Source: Brettanomyces bruxellensis (Eukaryota; Ascomycota; Pichiomycetes; Pichiales; Pichiaceae). From it: DNA of 64,000 nt. The notes beneath the pieces are model-generated. The model ran no database searches. It was not told the DNA's origin and saw only the letters and a list, made by a program, of their open reading frames with translations. The stretch is from assembly GCF_011074885.1 (NCBI RefSeq), contig NC_054690.1, positions 2,237,001-2,301,000 on the forward strand, in the 5' to 3' direction. Both the position numbers and the translations under genes were made by a program. Each line of letters begins with the position of its first letter. Positions within the stretch are counted from its first letter, which is position 1. Below are positions 1 to 9,549 of this stretch, one piece after another.

Positions 1-250
1 CTTCTACTTGCAGCATATAATGAAACTGAATTGGTAGCAAAGAATATATGACAGGACTATACAGTATGACGCAGTAGGAATGAATTTATAAAGATGACAG
101 GAAATGAATATCTATCTAGCACAACAGGAATGTGTCAGTAAATTCCATATAGAACGCAAATGTGACGTACCAGTAAATTCCATACAGAACATGAATGTAA
201 GTCCATATGGAACATAAATGCAACATTAATACATTTCAACCGCCTCACCG

Positions 251-1588
251 CTAGATCTGGAAATACGTCTTGCACCGCTCGTACACAAAGAACGAGCATG
301 CAAACATCGGCACAACCTTCAAGAAGCCAATCCCCAAACCAACGTAAAACCCACGGAGCCCCCGCTCCATGTACACCTGTTTGGCAGTGTGGATTCCAGA
401 ATAGAACTGGCCGCCACTATTGACAACGGCACCAACTTGCATTCTCCTCCGGATGACCTCAAATGGATAAGCGGCGGCCTGAGCCACCATTCCGGCACCT
501 CCACCGGCTATAAGTTGGGCCCAAACCTTCAAAGGCCGCCTGTGATCAAAGGAAGAGTCAGATTTGGTCAATCTCTGCTCACCTGGAGGCACATAATCGT
601 CAGTGACGGTGTATTGAGCAAGGGCAGGAGACCGGAAGAAGTCGTGGAGCAGATCGTGGGCATAAAACGAGACTCCAGCATAAGGAACCATGCCGATGAT
701 GGTGGGAATAAAGCCTCTATAGAAATTCGACACGGCCTGAAAAAACTGGATGTTGGAACCCGTCAAACTGTACATGGTACGCGTGAGAAACGTCTCGTTC
801 CGCAACGCTCCACCCGTCGTATAGCTGAAGCGCGGCTGCTCGTTGTAAATCACCTTCAGCGTGTGCACAATCTTGCCCTTTCCGTAGTGTATTTGCTTGT
901 GGCTGGTTTCGAACGCCAGACGCACCCGGATCAAGTCAAGCGGGTATGTGCAGCAAACAGAAACCACTCCGGCAAGCGATCCCGAGAAAAACCGCCTTGC
1001 CGCGGTCTCATACTCGTCCCGCGGGATGAGCAGCGACCGGATCTGCTCATAAAACACAAACTTGATGCCTGCGTACGGAAATATACGGAGCAATGTGGCC
1101 GAATGGCCCTGGTACAAGCCCCAAATCCCATCATTATGGTATATTGTCTTCATGGCCCGGAACATCCCGCGGAAAGAGCCCACCATCTGCCGGTAGTGCG
1201 GGTTATTGGTCTGGAAAAGGATCTTCACACGGTCCAACGGTGCAACTAGGGTCTTCGCGGAGATCCCGGCGATTCCGCCGGCAAGACCGCTTCTCAAAAC
1301 GTACACCAACGACTGTTTGTCGATTTCTTTCGGCTTTGCACCTTCCTTCGGCCCGACAAACGCCTCTTTTACCACCGCTGCATCTCCCTTTTTAAACGCT
1401 GCGACCTCCGATACGGGTCCTGTTGCCAAAACTGGCAATAATCTGTGCTTTTCGTCTGAGATGCTGTGCTTTTCTTCCATGATGCCGTGCGTATGCACTT
1501 TTCCATCTTTTGCAAGTGACACCAATCCTGCAGACGCGCGAGAATCTCCCGATGACGTGCCGGCTATGTTAAGCCCCGAATCGGACAT
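251..1588 (-). CDS. LEU5: Mitochondrial carrier, Leu5-type (coenzyme A transport)
   Basis: The 445-residue protein has three mitochondrial-carrier repeats, with PLDRVK at about residue 117, PLDLIR at about 216 and PFEVIR at about 375, each followed by paired hydrophobic helices. The first repeat (LRSGLAGGIAGISAKTLVAP) and a long polar N-terminal extension of about 90 residues match the Leu5/SLC25A42-SLC25A16 branch. In S. cerevisiae this carrier is needed for CoA accumulation in the mitochondrial matrix. Family assignment is clear from the sequence; CoA as substrate is inferred from the subfamily. The first Met opens a hydrophilic leader without a classical presequence, as is usual for carriers. 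It is the first of four minus-strand genes, with about 1.45 kb of upstream DNA. Confidence 0.88.
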   Translation of the reverse strand: MSDSGLNIAGTSSGDSRASAGLVSLAKDGKVHTHGIMEEKHSISDEKHRLLPVLATGPVSEVAAFKKGDAAVVKEAFVGPKEGAKPKEIDKQSLVYVLRSGLAGGIAGISAKTLVAPLDRVKILFQTNNPHYRQMVGSFRGMFRAMKTIYHNDGIWGLYQGHSATLLRIFPYAGIKFVFYEQIRSLLIPRDEYETAARRFFSGSLAGVVSVCCTYPLDLIRVRLAFETSHKQIHYGKGKIVHTLKVIYNEQPRFSYTTGGALRNETFLTRTMYSLTGSNIQFFQAVSNFYRGFIPTIIGMVPYAGVSFYAHDLLHDFFRSPALAQYTVTDDYVPPGEQRLTKSDSSFDHRRPLKVWAQLIAGGGAGMVAQAAAYPFEVIRRRMQVGAVVNSGGQFYSGIHTAKQVYMERGLRGFYVGLGIGFLKVVPMFACSFFVYERCKTYFQI

Positions 1589-2710
1589 CTATATTCTAGT
1601 GTTCGATACCTTTAACGTCAATTTCCAGCTCCAATATCAGCTGTCGAGTTCAACCGCCTTTTTCTGGTTCTTCCTGTATAAAATGCGTGCCCGATTCTTC
1701 TTTTTACACCTCTGCAAAGGTCGATCGACAAAATTAGTCCACAACCGCTCCCTGCTGCCTGATGATGATCGCAAAATACTCAAATGTAACCTGTGCTCTG
1801 TGTATATTAGCTAATCAGCTTAACCGATGGCATTTGTTCTGGTATTCCTCGAAAATGCAGCCCTGGAAACTAAACCAGCAGAACGGATATGGCGATGCGG
1901 ATGCAAAATAAATAGCGGCTTGGAAATATGGCCTAGATGAAGTTGAAGTGCTTAGTTGTTTACATGAAGAAGACTCTAGCAGAAGAGTAGGTGTATTTAA
2001 AAAGTTTATCGGGCATAGAGTAATTTTTTTTCGAGATTGCTGGCGGCATTTTTTATTCTGATTCTGGCTTTGATTGGCAAGCGGCGTAAAGGAAAAATTT
2101 TCTCGGATTTTTACTTTATTTTATTTATTTTTTCTCCATTGCATTGATCGATCCAAAGTTAAACTTGGGGAGATAAGCTACCGGAAGAAACGAAGCAGAG
2201 GGAAGATAACTGTATTATTTATATTACTCATATACTTTACTGAGTATTTGGTGTGCTTGTACTGAAATGCATGGTAATAATTTGGGAATCTGTAGAGTTG
2301 CTATAATTTATTATGATATATATCGTTTGTAGGTGTGCAAATTCACATAGCCTGCTAAAGAGCTTCCCGCGTAACCCACCGGGGAATCGAGATAGACCCC
2401 ACAAAACTGCCCGGCAAGGAACAAACACTACGCGAGACATCAGAATAAAATTTCGCCCTGTGACGGACCGAAGAATCTAAAAAAAAGTCGGCAAAAATCC
2501 GTCGGGTGGGGTGAAATTGCGGAAACAATACCGGAATCTGCACAATGCGGGGGCAGCTTAGGATTCGCGGGGAAATCTCGTCCTTTTCCCGGGATCCACT
2601 GGGTACCCCAGATTTCGTTTATCATGAGAATGCGGGACTGCGAGGGGGAATAGCAAAAGAGATAAATTGAGGATATAATGAGGATATGTTGAGGATATAA
2701 TGAAGGACGA
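1589..2710. other. Intergenic region upstream of LEU5
   Basis: No convincing gene is seen. The stretch 2340-2600 is locally GC-rich and has several G-runs of the SYGGGG type (near 2380, 2547 and 2566), the core bound by Mig1-like repressors in yeasts. Any regulatory role is a guess. Confidence 0.4.
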
Positions 2711-2930
2711 AGGACATATTGTAATATGATAGATATTGAAGGACACATTGCAATATGATAGATATTGAAAGACACATTGCAATATGATAGATACTGAAGG
2801 ACATATTGCAATATGATAAATACTGAAAGACATATTGCAATATAATAAATACTAAAAGACATATTGCAATATAATAGATATTGAAAGACATATTGCAATA
2901 TAATTGAAATTGAAAAATATATTGCAATAA
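2711..2930. repeat. 29-bp minisatellite, about 7.5 copies
   Basis: Units begin at 2711, 2740, 2769, 2798, 2827, 2856, 2885 and 2914, exactly 29 bases apart, with the core acattgcaatatgatagat. Copies drift gradually towards the right end. The apparent minus-strand open frames through this stretch (many Tyr, Ile and Cys) are a by-product of the periodicity and not genes. It lies just downstream of the GID8-like gene. Confidence 0.9.
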
Positions 2931-3036
2931 TAGACGTACATTTCCATACAAAATTACCAAAATTCACTTCCATTATAAGTACAATACCAGCACGTACTAA
3001 GAGCTGAATCGGCTATCCGTCTTATATTCTTTTCTA

Positions 3037-4311
3037 CTACTTATCATCCACTGGAGCGGGATACGGGTGAAAAATGGATTGTAGCATAGATGAAAGATCT
3101 CTCTTTCCAATATAATACTGATGACGCTCGTCTTCGCTTTTGAAATCTTGGCAGCCCCAAAACAATAGTCGGACTATTCTTTTCAATTTTGCATCCGGTA
3201 TCTTCTTGAGCAGCGTCTCCGTGTCGTTCATCTCTTCTATCTGCCTTGCAGTTTTCTGCACTTGCTCCTTTTTCTGTGCATCTTCTTCATCCAACTCTGT
3301 TTTTTCGTCTTGCTTCGCTCTTTTCTTGCTCAAATCGTTCGGTTGGATCTTCTTTCGTGTTAAAGTCTCCATCTGAGTGTCAAAGCGAACAACAGGCTCC
3401 TCATCTGGAACACCATTCTCATGTATAAGTATCGATTTATTCACCAAATCAGCTACCTCCTGCCTCATTTTCTGCGAGGTCAACCACTGGAGAACTTTCG
3501 GTATTGGTTTCCGGCTTTCTTTTGGCTTCCGAAACTCCTGCCCGTAGCATAATAGTGTGATTGTCTTCTCAACCTCGATAAGGAAGTCTCTACTTTCCAA
3601 TATGCTTGGTGCGGAAAGCCTTTCACTGATAAACTTGGTCACATCATCCAAAAACTGCCGCTCGCACTTTTCGCTCTTTTTGGGGTCGGAGATCTCCGCA
3701 AGCTCAGCCCAGTGGCGTTTAATCATCTCTATCAAATACATCTGCGTCAACTTGAAGTACACAAATGCATTTGAATCCAACAACGTCGGATACACGTCAG
3801 ATATGAGATCCCTGGCCTTATCCGGCATACCTACCAACAAATACCGCCTCACTTCACCTCGTGTCTTTATTGAATCCACTCCGTACATCAACCGCGTGTA
3901 CTCCTCCTCTGTAATATGTGCAAATATCGGTGAATCTTCCAAGAAAAGCTTTCCGGAATTCTTGGCGGCTCTTTCTACCAATTGCTCTGGTTTGAACATT
4001 GCATCACAGTCAAATACATTATTGGATGGACTATCAACACTAAATTGCCCTTTTGGTGTTCTATAGCCTAAAACTGCTCCTTCAAGCCGGTCAATTATTC
4101 CGTCTAAGCGCAAATCCTTTGCCATATTGAGCGCAGTATCTGCATAGCCCTCGTGTATTAGGTAGCTCAACACGTGGAGGGGTGCGTTTTGGTAATTTGA
4201 CCGAATATCTGCTTTGGCATTCTCGGTTGATTGACTTTGGACAATTTTGGATGGAACCACTCCGTTAGTTATTCTTTCTTCGAGAGTGAATGGAATGTCG
4301 AAATTCTGCAT
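3037..4311 (-). CDS. GID8: LisH-CTLH protein, Gid8-like subunit of the GID/CTLH ubiquitin ligase
   Basis: Of the 424 residues, a LisH motif lies at about 46-70 (VLSYLIHEGYADTALNMAKD). A CTLH-like helical stretch follows around 145-200 (RGEVRRYLLVGMPDKARDLI, then FKLTQMYLIEMIKRH), then a CRA-like region with EVADLVN. Near the C-terminus LKRIVRLLFWGC resembles the Trp/Cys-rich end of yeast Gid8. The length is close to S. cerevisiae Gid8 (about 455). Gid8 is a scaffold of the GID E3 ligase that degrades gluconeogenic enzymes when glucose returns. Unlike Gid1/Vid30 there is no SPRY domain upstream, which favours Gid8. A charged Lys/Glu-rich insert lies near residues 310-360. LisH-CTLH is firm; the Gid8 label is inference. 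Confidence 0.65.
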   Translation of the reverse strand: MQNFDIPFTLEERITNGVVPSKIVQSQSTENAKADIRSNYQNAPLHVLSYLIHEGYADTALNMAKDLRLDGIIDRLEGAVLGYRTPKGQFSVDSPSNNVFDCDAMFKPEQLVERAAKNSGKLFLEDSPIFAHITEEEYTRLMYGVDSIKTRGEVRRYLLVGMPDKARDLISDVYPTLLDSNAFVYFKLTQMYLIEMIKRHWAELAEISDPKKSEKCERQFLDDVTKFISERLSAPSILESRDFLIEVEKTITLLCYGQEFRKPKESRKPIPKVLQWLTSQKMRQEVADLVNKSILIHENGVPDEEPVVRFDTQMETLTRKKIQPNDLSKKRAKQDEKTELDEEDAQKKEQVQKTARQIEEMNDTETLLKKIPDAKLKRIVRLLFWGCQDFKSEDERHQYYIGKRDLSSMLQSIFHPYPAPVDDK

Positions 4312-5104
4312 TGATGTGATATTACTGATAAAGGCGAAAAATGAAGAGCCGACTATTCTTGATAATGGTATTTGCTTTAAGGTATGAGTAAGTGTACAGG
4401 GTGGAAGTTGAAAGGATAAAGGAAAAAGAATGTGTTATCTGAGAAAAAAAAAATCGCTTATCAGTAGAAATGAAGTCTTATTGTAGGAGGGCGAGCCTGG
4501 ATGATTACATAATATTTGTTAGTAACCCCAGATAGCCTGTCAAATTATCACAAATAAAATCACAAATAAGATCACAAATAGGATCACAAATAAGATCACA
4601 AATTACTGATAACCCTACTAATAATCCAATAGCCCACTTACTTCACAAACAATATCACAAATAACCTACAAACCGCACTAATAATATCACAAATAACCTA
4701 CAAACCGCACTAATAGCCTACATATTTAACACCTGATATCAACCATGTTAATTTTATAGATATATATCTGTAGGAGACCACTTCAACCGTATAAAACAGC
4801 ATCAGCACAATTCATAAACACGTATCCAAGCTTCTGTACTAGCTCATAATGATTTGTCAAGTGCCTCTTATCAATTTCCGTTTTGAAAGTCTCTCTTATC
4901 AACCTTCTGTTTTGTCGAGTCTCTGTTCTACCAAATTTATGCTTTTCCGCCTTCCCAAATTTCTGCCCACTCTTGAGCTGCTTTCTCTTCGAATTATCCT
5001 TTGAGCTATCTTTGAATTTGTATCTGAATTCTTCTTCTATCTTTCTGCATTTCTTCCTCTCCAGTTATTCTCATCTCTTCAATGTAACCGCATCAAGCCC
5101 CACA
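4312..5104. other. Intergenic region between GID8-like and OCH1-family genes
   Basis: This holds the GID8 promoter and the OCH1 3' region. A minus-strand TACTAAC lies at about 4517-4523, but no exon preserving the GID8 frame could be built from it, since an in-frame stop lies upstream of the chosen Met. It is therefore treated as chance. The repeats inside are listed separately. Confidence 0.4.
4547..4712. repeat. Short tandem repeats (12-bp and 32-bp units)
   Basis: The unit atcacaaataag recurs about five times at 4547-4603. A second unit of 32 bases containing cacaaataacctacaaacc occurs twice between about 4649 and 4712. Both share the word atcacaaata, so the second probably grew from the first. 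Confidence 0.8.
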
Positions 5105-6481
5105 TCACTGCATTCTCTCACTCTGAGGCTTCCAGGTACCGCCAAAAAGATGCTGCACATAAGCCATAGGGTCACTTGTGTCCTTGGCACCCATCTGGTT
5201 GACCCCGGGGCTAAAGCTGGTAATTGGGAGAACCATCACATCATCCACAAGTACAGGCTCCTGCATATTCTCAAACTTCTCGCGGTTCACCTGGCGGTTG
5301 CTGGAGTCAGGAAGCTCCGTATCAACATCCGTCTCCCGCTTTTTTATGTCGTATTTCTTATGCTTCACCCAGTACTGAGATCCAACCCCAAATCCGTCTC
5401 CAGCTTTGCCTCTGCTAACCACATTATTGAGATAATCGAACACCGTGTCCGTAAAAATGCCCGGGCCCGTCCACTGCATCACATTATCACCATTGTCTCT
5501 GCCCTCGACATATTTCAACCGGTTCATCCTTTTTTTCCGGAACGTCTCCTCGACCACGCGGATGATCACTTCTCGGAGAAGCGGATGCCCTTTTTTCGCC
5601 TGAAACGTCCACTGGCAGAACTGGATCCGTCTCGCGTACCAGTCGGCCCAGTCCGGTCTGTCGGGGTCCGCCTCTATGCCGATAGTCATACCAACCGGTG
5701 TATCTAGTGGCCCAGTGGCCACGTCTTGCTTCTCCTGGTGCTTTGAGACCACACCTCGCTCCTCCTGGCGCTTTGAGACCCTAACACCCCTCTTTTTCAC
5801 TCTCGACACTTCCCCCGAGGCACCAGTCCTGTATTTGGCATCAAACGGTGCCCACTTGTCTATAGACTGCAAGCAGTACGTGTCAAGATCTGTGTACGTG
5901 CCTCCACGGGCAAAAATCACGAGATACCGGAAGAAGTCCGCCTTGAGAATGTTTGAGGGCAGTATGTCGAACGCTGTGGCAACCTCCGGGATCTTTCCGA
6001 AGCTCTTATCAATAAACTGCTTCACCTGGTCGTCTGCCACTATAATAACGTCACTTTTCGGATTTCCCTCCTTCCACGACCGGTGCGGTTCCCGGAACTT
6101 CTTCGGGAACCTCTTGTCTTTCGCCCCGCACTTCCAGGTCTGCCACACAGTCCTAGGGACCGGCTTTTCAGGCTCGTATGGAAAGTAAAATGCCAGTTTT
6201 TCTCTCAATGACGCTCTTTTGTCATCGATTTTGTTCTTTGTCCTCAGCCGAAGACTCAATGTCTTGAAATCATCCCCATTGCCCCCAAACTCGAACTCAG
6301 ATAGGAAGCTCAGCGTCCCACTTGAGCCCTGGACTGCCAAATGAATCACTATGTAGAGAATTATCACTGCAAGCAAAAGCTGCTTCCTATATCTCTGAAA
6401 TGATGTCTTCCACGGCCGAAATCGAAACAATGCCCTGCACCGTTCGGCATCGTATATTTTCCAGTTCTGCATCCCAACCAT
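5105..6481 (-). CDS. OCH1: Och1-family alpha-1,6-mannosyltransferase
   Basis: A type II Golgi glycosyltransferase of 458 residues with a short cytosolic tail, a membrane anchor at about 34-51 (LLLAVIILYIVIHLAV) and a lumenal catalytic domain. PRTVWQTWK at about 109, the DXD metal/GDP-mannose motif DLD at 198-200 (GGTYTDLDTYC) and ADPDRPDW near 271 are family signatures, as is the C-terminal LPITSFSPGVNQMG. Och1 starts the N-glycan outer chain; the paralogue Hoc1 is the main alternative. A charged insert of about 40 residues (219-258) with an internal duplication separates DLDTYC from the GIEADPDRPDW block and is unlike the usual short linker. Met4 is an alternative start. Confidence 0.82.
   Translation of the reverse strand: MVGMQNWKIYDAERCRALFRFRPWKTSFQRYRKQLLLAVIILYIVIHLAVQGSSGTLSFLSEFEFGGNGDDFKTLSLRLRTKNKIDDKRASLREKLAFYFPYEPEKPVPRTVWQTWKCGAKDKRFPKKFREPHRSWKEGNPKSDVIIVADDQVKQFIDKSFGKIPEVATAFDILPSNILKADFFRYLVIFARGGTYTDLDTYCLQSIDKWAPFDAKYRTGASGEVSRVKKRGVRVSKRQEERGVVSKHQEKQDVATGPLDTPVGMTIGIEADPDRPDWADWYARRIQFCQWTFQAKKGHPLLREVIIRVVEETFRKKRMNRLKYVEGRDNGDNVMQWTGPGIFTDTVFDYLNNVVSRGKAGDGFGVGSQYWVKHKKYDIKKRETDVDTELPDSSNRQVNREKFENMQEPVLVDDVMVLPITSFSPGVNQMGAKDTSDPMAYVQHLFGGTWKPQSERMQ
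5731..5785. repeat. 30-bp duplication inside the Och1-family gene
   Basis: tctcctggtgctttgagacc (5731-5750) recurs as cctcctggcgctttgagacc (5761-5780), exactly 30 bases away and in frame. On the minus strand it encodes the paired VSKRQEERG / VSKHQEKQD segment. Confidence 0.75.
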
Positions 6482-8421
6482 TTATCGTCTAAGGGCTGCT
6501 ATTGCTCGTTAAATATGCTGTTAGCTTGCTAATGCTATACTTTTTTTTTTTTTTTTTTTAACAAAGCCTCCTGGAATTTTCAATGTGCTCACGTGCCTCA
6601 ATGTGCTATCTAAGCCCAGATGAGATGGTATACGCAATTGAATTAAAGTGTCAGCGGAATAAAAAAGGAGCAAGAGAGAGTTTAGTTGAAGAGAAAGCGA
6701 TGCAAAAATACAGCAAACGCTGAATCAGAAATGAATGTCAGGAGTGGAAATGGAGTCGCATTCAGTTTGAGATTGGAAAATGCAAAATGGAATGGAACAG
6801 ACAAATATGCTGATCTAAGAATAGTGCAGGAGGGACCAATCCTGGAGCCTAGTTTGGAATTGGGCTAGGACGGGGGAAAAATAATAAAAGAAAAATATTC
6901 TGAGAGGAAAAATCCGCGCGAATAATGCTGCATAGGCCGTCTTTTTGCCACCGCGATGCACGGAAATTTCCGCCGGGGCGTGGCACAGGCCACCGGGGTA
7001 CTGCCACTCTGGGGAGGCCCGGCAGGCCCGGCGGGGAAGCGTGGAATCGCCGGGCACGGCACCGGGCAGGGCGGCCTGGTAGCTCGAGTTTACCGGGTCC
7101 TTTTCTACGGGTTAATTGTTTGACATGTAGGCCTAGGATGGAACACAATCCATAATATAAAACACAATCCATAACATAAAACAGAATCCCTAAAAATGAA
7201 ACCAGCAATCCCGCCAATACATATCCTCCTGCTTTTGTCAATCTGCTACTCTAAAACTTCCAAAAATCAATATTCTAGAACACTGTGTGCAACAGAGTCC
7301 AGAATACTGCATCCGTAGATCAGGTGAATTAGCTGTAGCTCTATATTTTTCCCCGGCTTTTACGCCAATTTATTGATGTCTCTTAGATTTAATAATTACA
7401 TATTAGCTACTTAATGAATCACCTACCCATACACATTCACTGACACACATCCAGGTTCAAAATCCAAACCCTAGCAACAGGTCTGGCACGTGCGCAGGGA
7501 GAATTCCCACCTGCACTTGCCGAAATGTGCACTGAAATTGTCCCCGGGCAGAATTTCTGTGCACCCTGGAAAATGGGAGAAGAAAAGATTTTGCGTGAAT
7601 TCCACCATACGGTTCCCCTGTAGAGTAAGATCGGCCTGGGGGAATAAAATGCAGGCGTTGTTTGGCAACAAAATTTTACGCATTCATCTGCTCACGCGTA
7701 ATGCAAAGAAATCACACAATAGGATAGTGAAATAAGCTGAGAATAATCAGAAACCTGTGATTGTAAAAAAATATGAAGGATGAACACAATGCAGCAACGC
7801 TAAAAATAAAAAAGCACTCACGCCAGAAATAGAATTCACACTCCGACCAGATGGGGAAAAATAGATCAGGAACCGAGCTTTTGACAACAAGCAGGGAGGA
7901 GTAGATTATTAAATCATTATTTTGAATAATTTTTATCCCCCATATCCATTCAATTGCAACGGAGAAAAATTCCGCGAATTAAGCCTACATTTGGTTCTTG
8001 CCTATTAGTGCGAGATACCATACAATTGCTTTATTGCTAAAGGTACATACATACATAATACACTTGAAACTGGACCTGTCATGAAACACACCTCAGACGC
8101 AAATCCTAGTTTCTAAATTTGGCTGAAACTGGCTAAAACTCGTCGAGTTTCGTTTTAACTGGCTGACATTCGCTATTGCTGACTATTGCTAATTTTAGCC
8201 TGAATTTCCAACGGCTGAAATCAAATTCACGATCCTAACCTTTCCAATTTCTCTCTAACTTCTTCCCAACTTCTCTCATCAGCTTTTTTAGTTTTCCTCT
8301 TACCCTGCTAAAACCAGCAGACTTCCCCAAACAGTATGAATGCAATCTCCAATCTCCAAGTCCGGCCTATTATCAGGCTTTTATCCAATACTTTCTCTTC
8401 AGCATCTTTCTATTTCTTCTC
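6482..8421. other. 1.9-kb intergenic region with a T tract and a GC-rich block
   Basis: No gene is recognised. A run of 19 T lies at 6541-6559, just upstream of the OCH1 start. The segment about 6910-7110 is strongly GC-rich against AT-rich flanks. A second moderately GC-rich stretch (7470-7640) includes CACGTG at about 7487. Short open frames here have no recognisable protein features. Confidence 0.45.
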
Positions 8422-9549
8422 TCAAACATTTTTCCACGTACCCTCCAACTCATCGTATCTCCGCTTAGGGCCATGATCTCTATTAAGCGCTGTTCCGCTT
8501 ACCACTTTTCTCAGCGTCTCTCTCTTTCTTCTTCTCATATTTCTATCTTTCTCGGTCTCTCTCCTCTCAATTTCCCATTCGGTTAAGTTCTCCAATTTAG
8601 GACAGAACTCTTCTCCGTATTTTCTTCTATCATGACGCAAACCTTGAAGTTCGGCCATGGCAAAGCCTTCAACAGTTGGTGGCTGGTATGTGTAATTATA
8701 CAATGGAAGAGATTCCGTGTACTGAGGAATTTGCTGTGGATTTTCAATCAAATCCTTCCTCACTTTCAAGAGCTCATCGTATATCGAAAAGGCAATCGCA
8801 TTGATAAATTCCCGAGGCAAACATATGTCCTTCACCACGCTTTCGGCGAACATTTCTGGTGTAACGGTTTTGTTTAGCATGTCCCACTCAATCCGATCCG
8901 AGTAAAACTGCTCTCCTAAGTTGATTGAGAGATCAAGAATCACGTGAAACTCCTTCTGCTGCTGGAGTATTGGGATTGGCGTGCCAAGAATTTCCCTGCA
9001 CGACTTCAATTGCTCCTCGATCTGACTCACAAGCTGATTTTCCGCACTTTTCGGCATGTCTAACTCCACACACATCGTCGAGGCAAACATCTCTGGTGTG
9101 ACTAGTGTTTCGTTCAAATTCCATATCAGGAGATCCCTCATTGGTGCTCCATTAACATCCATCTTGATCCTGAGGGCAACATTCTCCTCTGGCATTGCCA
9201 TATTGGACAGCATCTGAAATTCTGTAAAAACCGCCTTTGGATCCTCCGTAGGTGCCTGCTTGCCCTGATATTTCGAAAGATTCACCTCCTGCGAATTGTA
9301 ATATTTACCATACATGTTCCCGCGGTCTCCATCGTAATCTTCATCATCCTCATCATCCTCAAAGTCGTAATCAAAGTCCTCTGCGTAGTTTATTCTGGTT
9401 GTTGATCTTTTTGACCCTCTGGCAGTGGATGACGTCGGAAAAAGCGCATTTGCAGTATTCTTCAGTCTCACAGAAAGCGATGTCGACAATCCCTGTGGTA
9501 AAAGTGGTCTATCTGTGACTGGTGGTGCCGTAATGTCACCTGAACTCAT
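8422..9549 (-). CDS. SFH1: RSC chromatin-remodelling subunit Sfh1 (SNF5 family)
   Basis: The 375-residue protein has a basic/acidic N-terminus (RSTTRINYAEDFDYDFEDDE, about residues 48-67) and then two SNF5 repeats. The first includes LRIKMDVNGAPMRDLLIWNL and VTPEMFASTMCVEL; the second includes HVILDLSINLGEQFYSDRIEWD and VTPEMFAESVVKD. A charged tail rich in Arg and Glu follows. The compact length and the KRSTTRINYAED-type motif fit Sfh1 (426 residues in S. cerevisiae) better than the much longer Snf5. Sfh1 is a core subunit of the essential RSC remodeller in the nucleus. Confidence 0.85.
   Translation of the reverse strand: MSSGDITAPPVTDRPLLPQGLSTSLSVRLKNTANALFPTSSTARGSKRSTTRINYAEDFDYDFEDDEDDEDYDGDRGNMYGKYYNSQEVNLSKYQGKQAPTEDPKAVFTEFQMLSNMAMPEENVALRIKMDVNGAPMRDLLIWNLNETLVTPEMFASTMCVELDMPKSAENQLVSQIEEQLKSCREILGTPIPILQQQKEFHVILDLSINLGEQFYSDRIEWDMLNKTVTPEMFAESVVKDICLPREFINAIAFSIYDELLKVRKDLIENPQQIPQYTESLPLYNYTYQPPTVEGFAMAELQGLRHDRRKYGEEFCPKLENLTEWEIERRETEKDRNMRRRKRETLRKVVSGTALNRDHGPKRRYDELEGTWKNV

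Noticed and set aside
389..1249. 286-codon plus-strand frame
   Set aside because: It lies antisense to the LEU5-like carrier, which has clear family motifs.
2440..2973. 177-codon minus-strand frame
   Set aside because: It is produced by the 29-bp minisatellite, with Tyr/Ile/Cys periodicity and no domain.
3037..4311. Gid1/Vid30 identity for the LisH-CTLH protein
   Set aside because: There is no SPRY domain upstream, and length and C-terminal Trp/Cys motif fit Gid8 better.
4500..4530. Minus-strand TACTAAC upstream of GID8-like gene as a sign of a 5' exon
   Set aside because: No splice combination gave a continuous frame into the GID8 start. An in-frame stop precedes it, and a 7-mer match is expected several times by chance.
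4883..5707. 274-codon plus-strand frame
   Set aside because: Most of it is antisense to the OCH1-family gene; the rest is Ser/Phe-rich without features.
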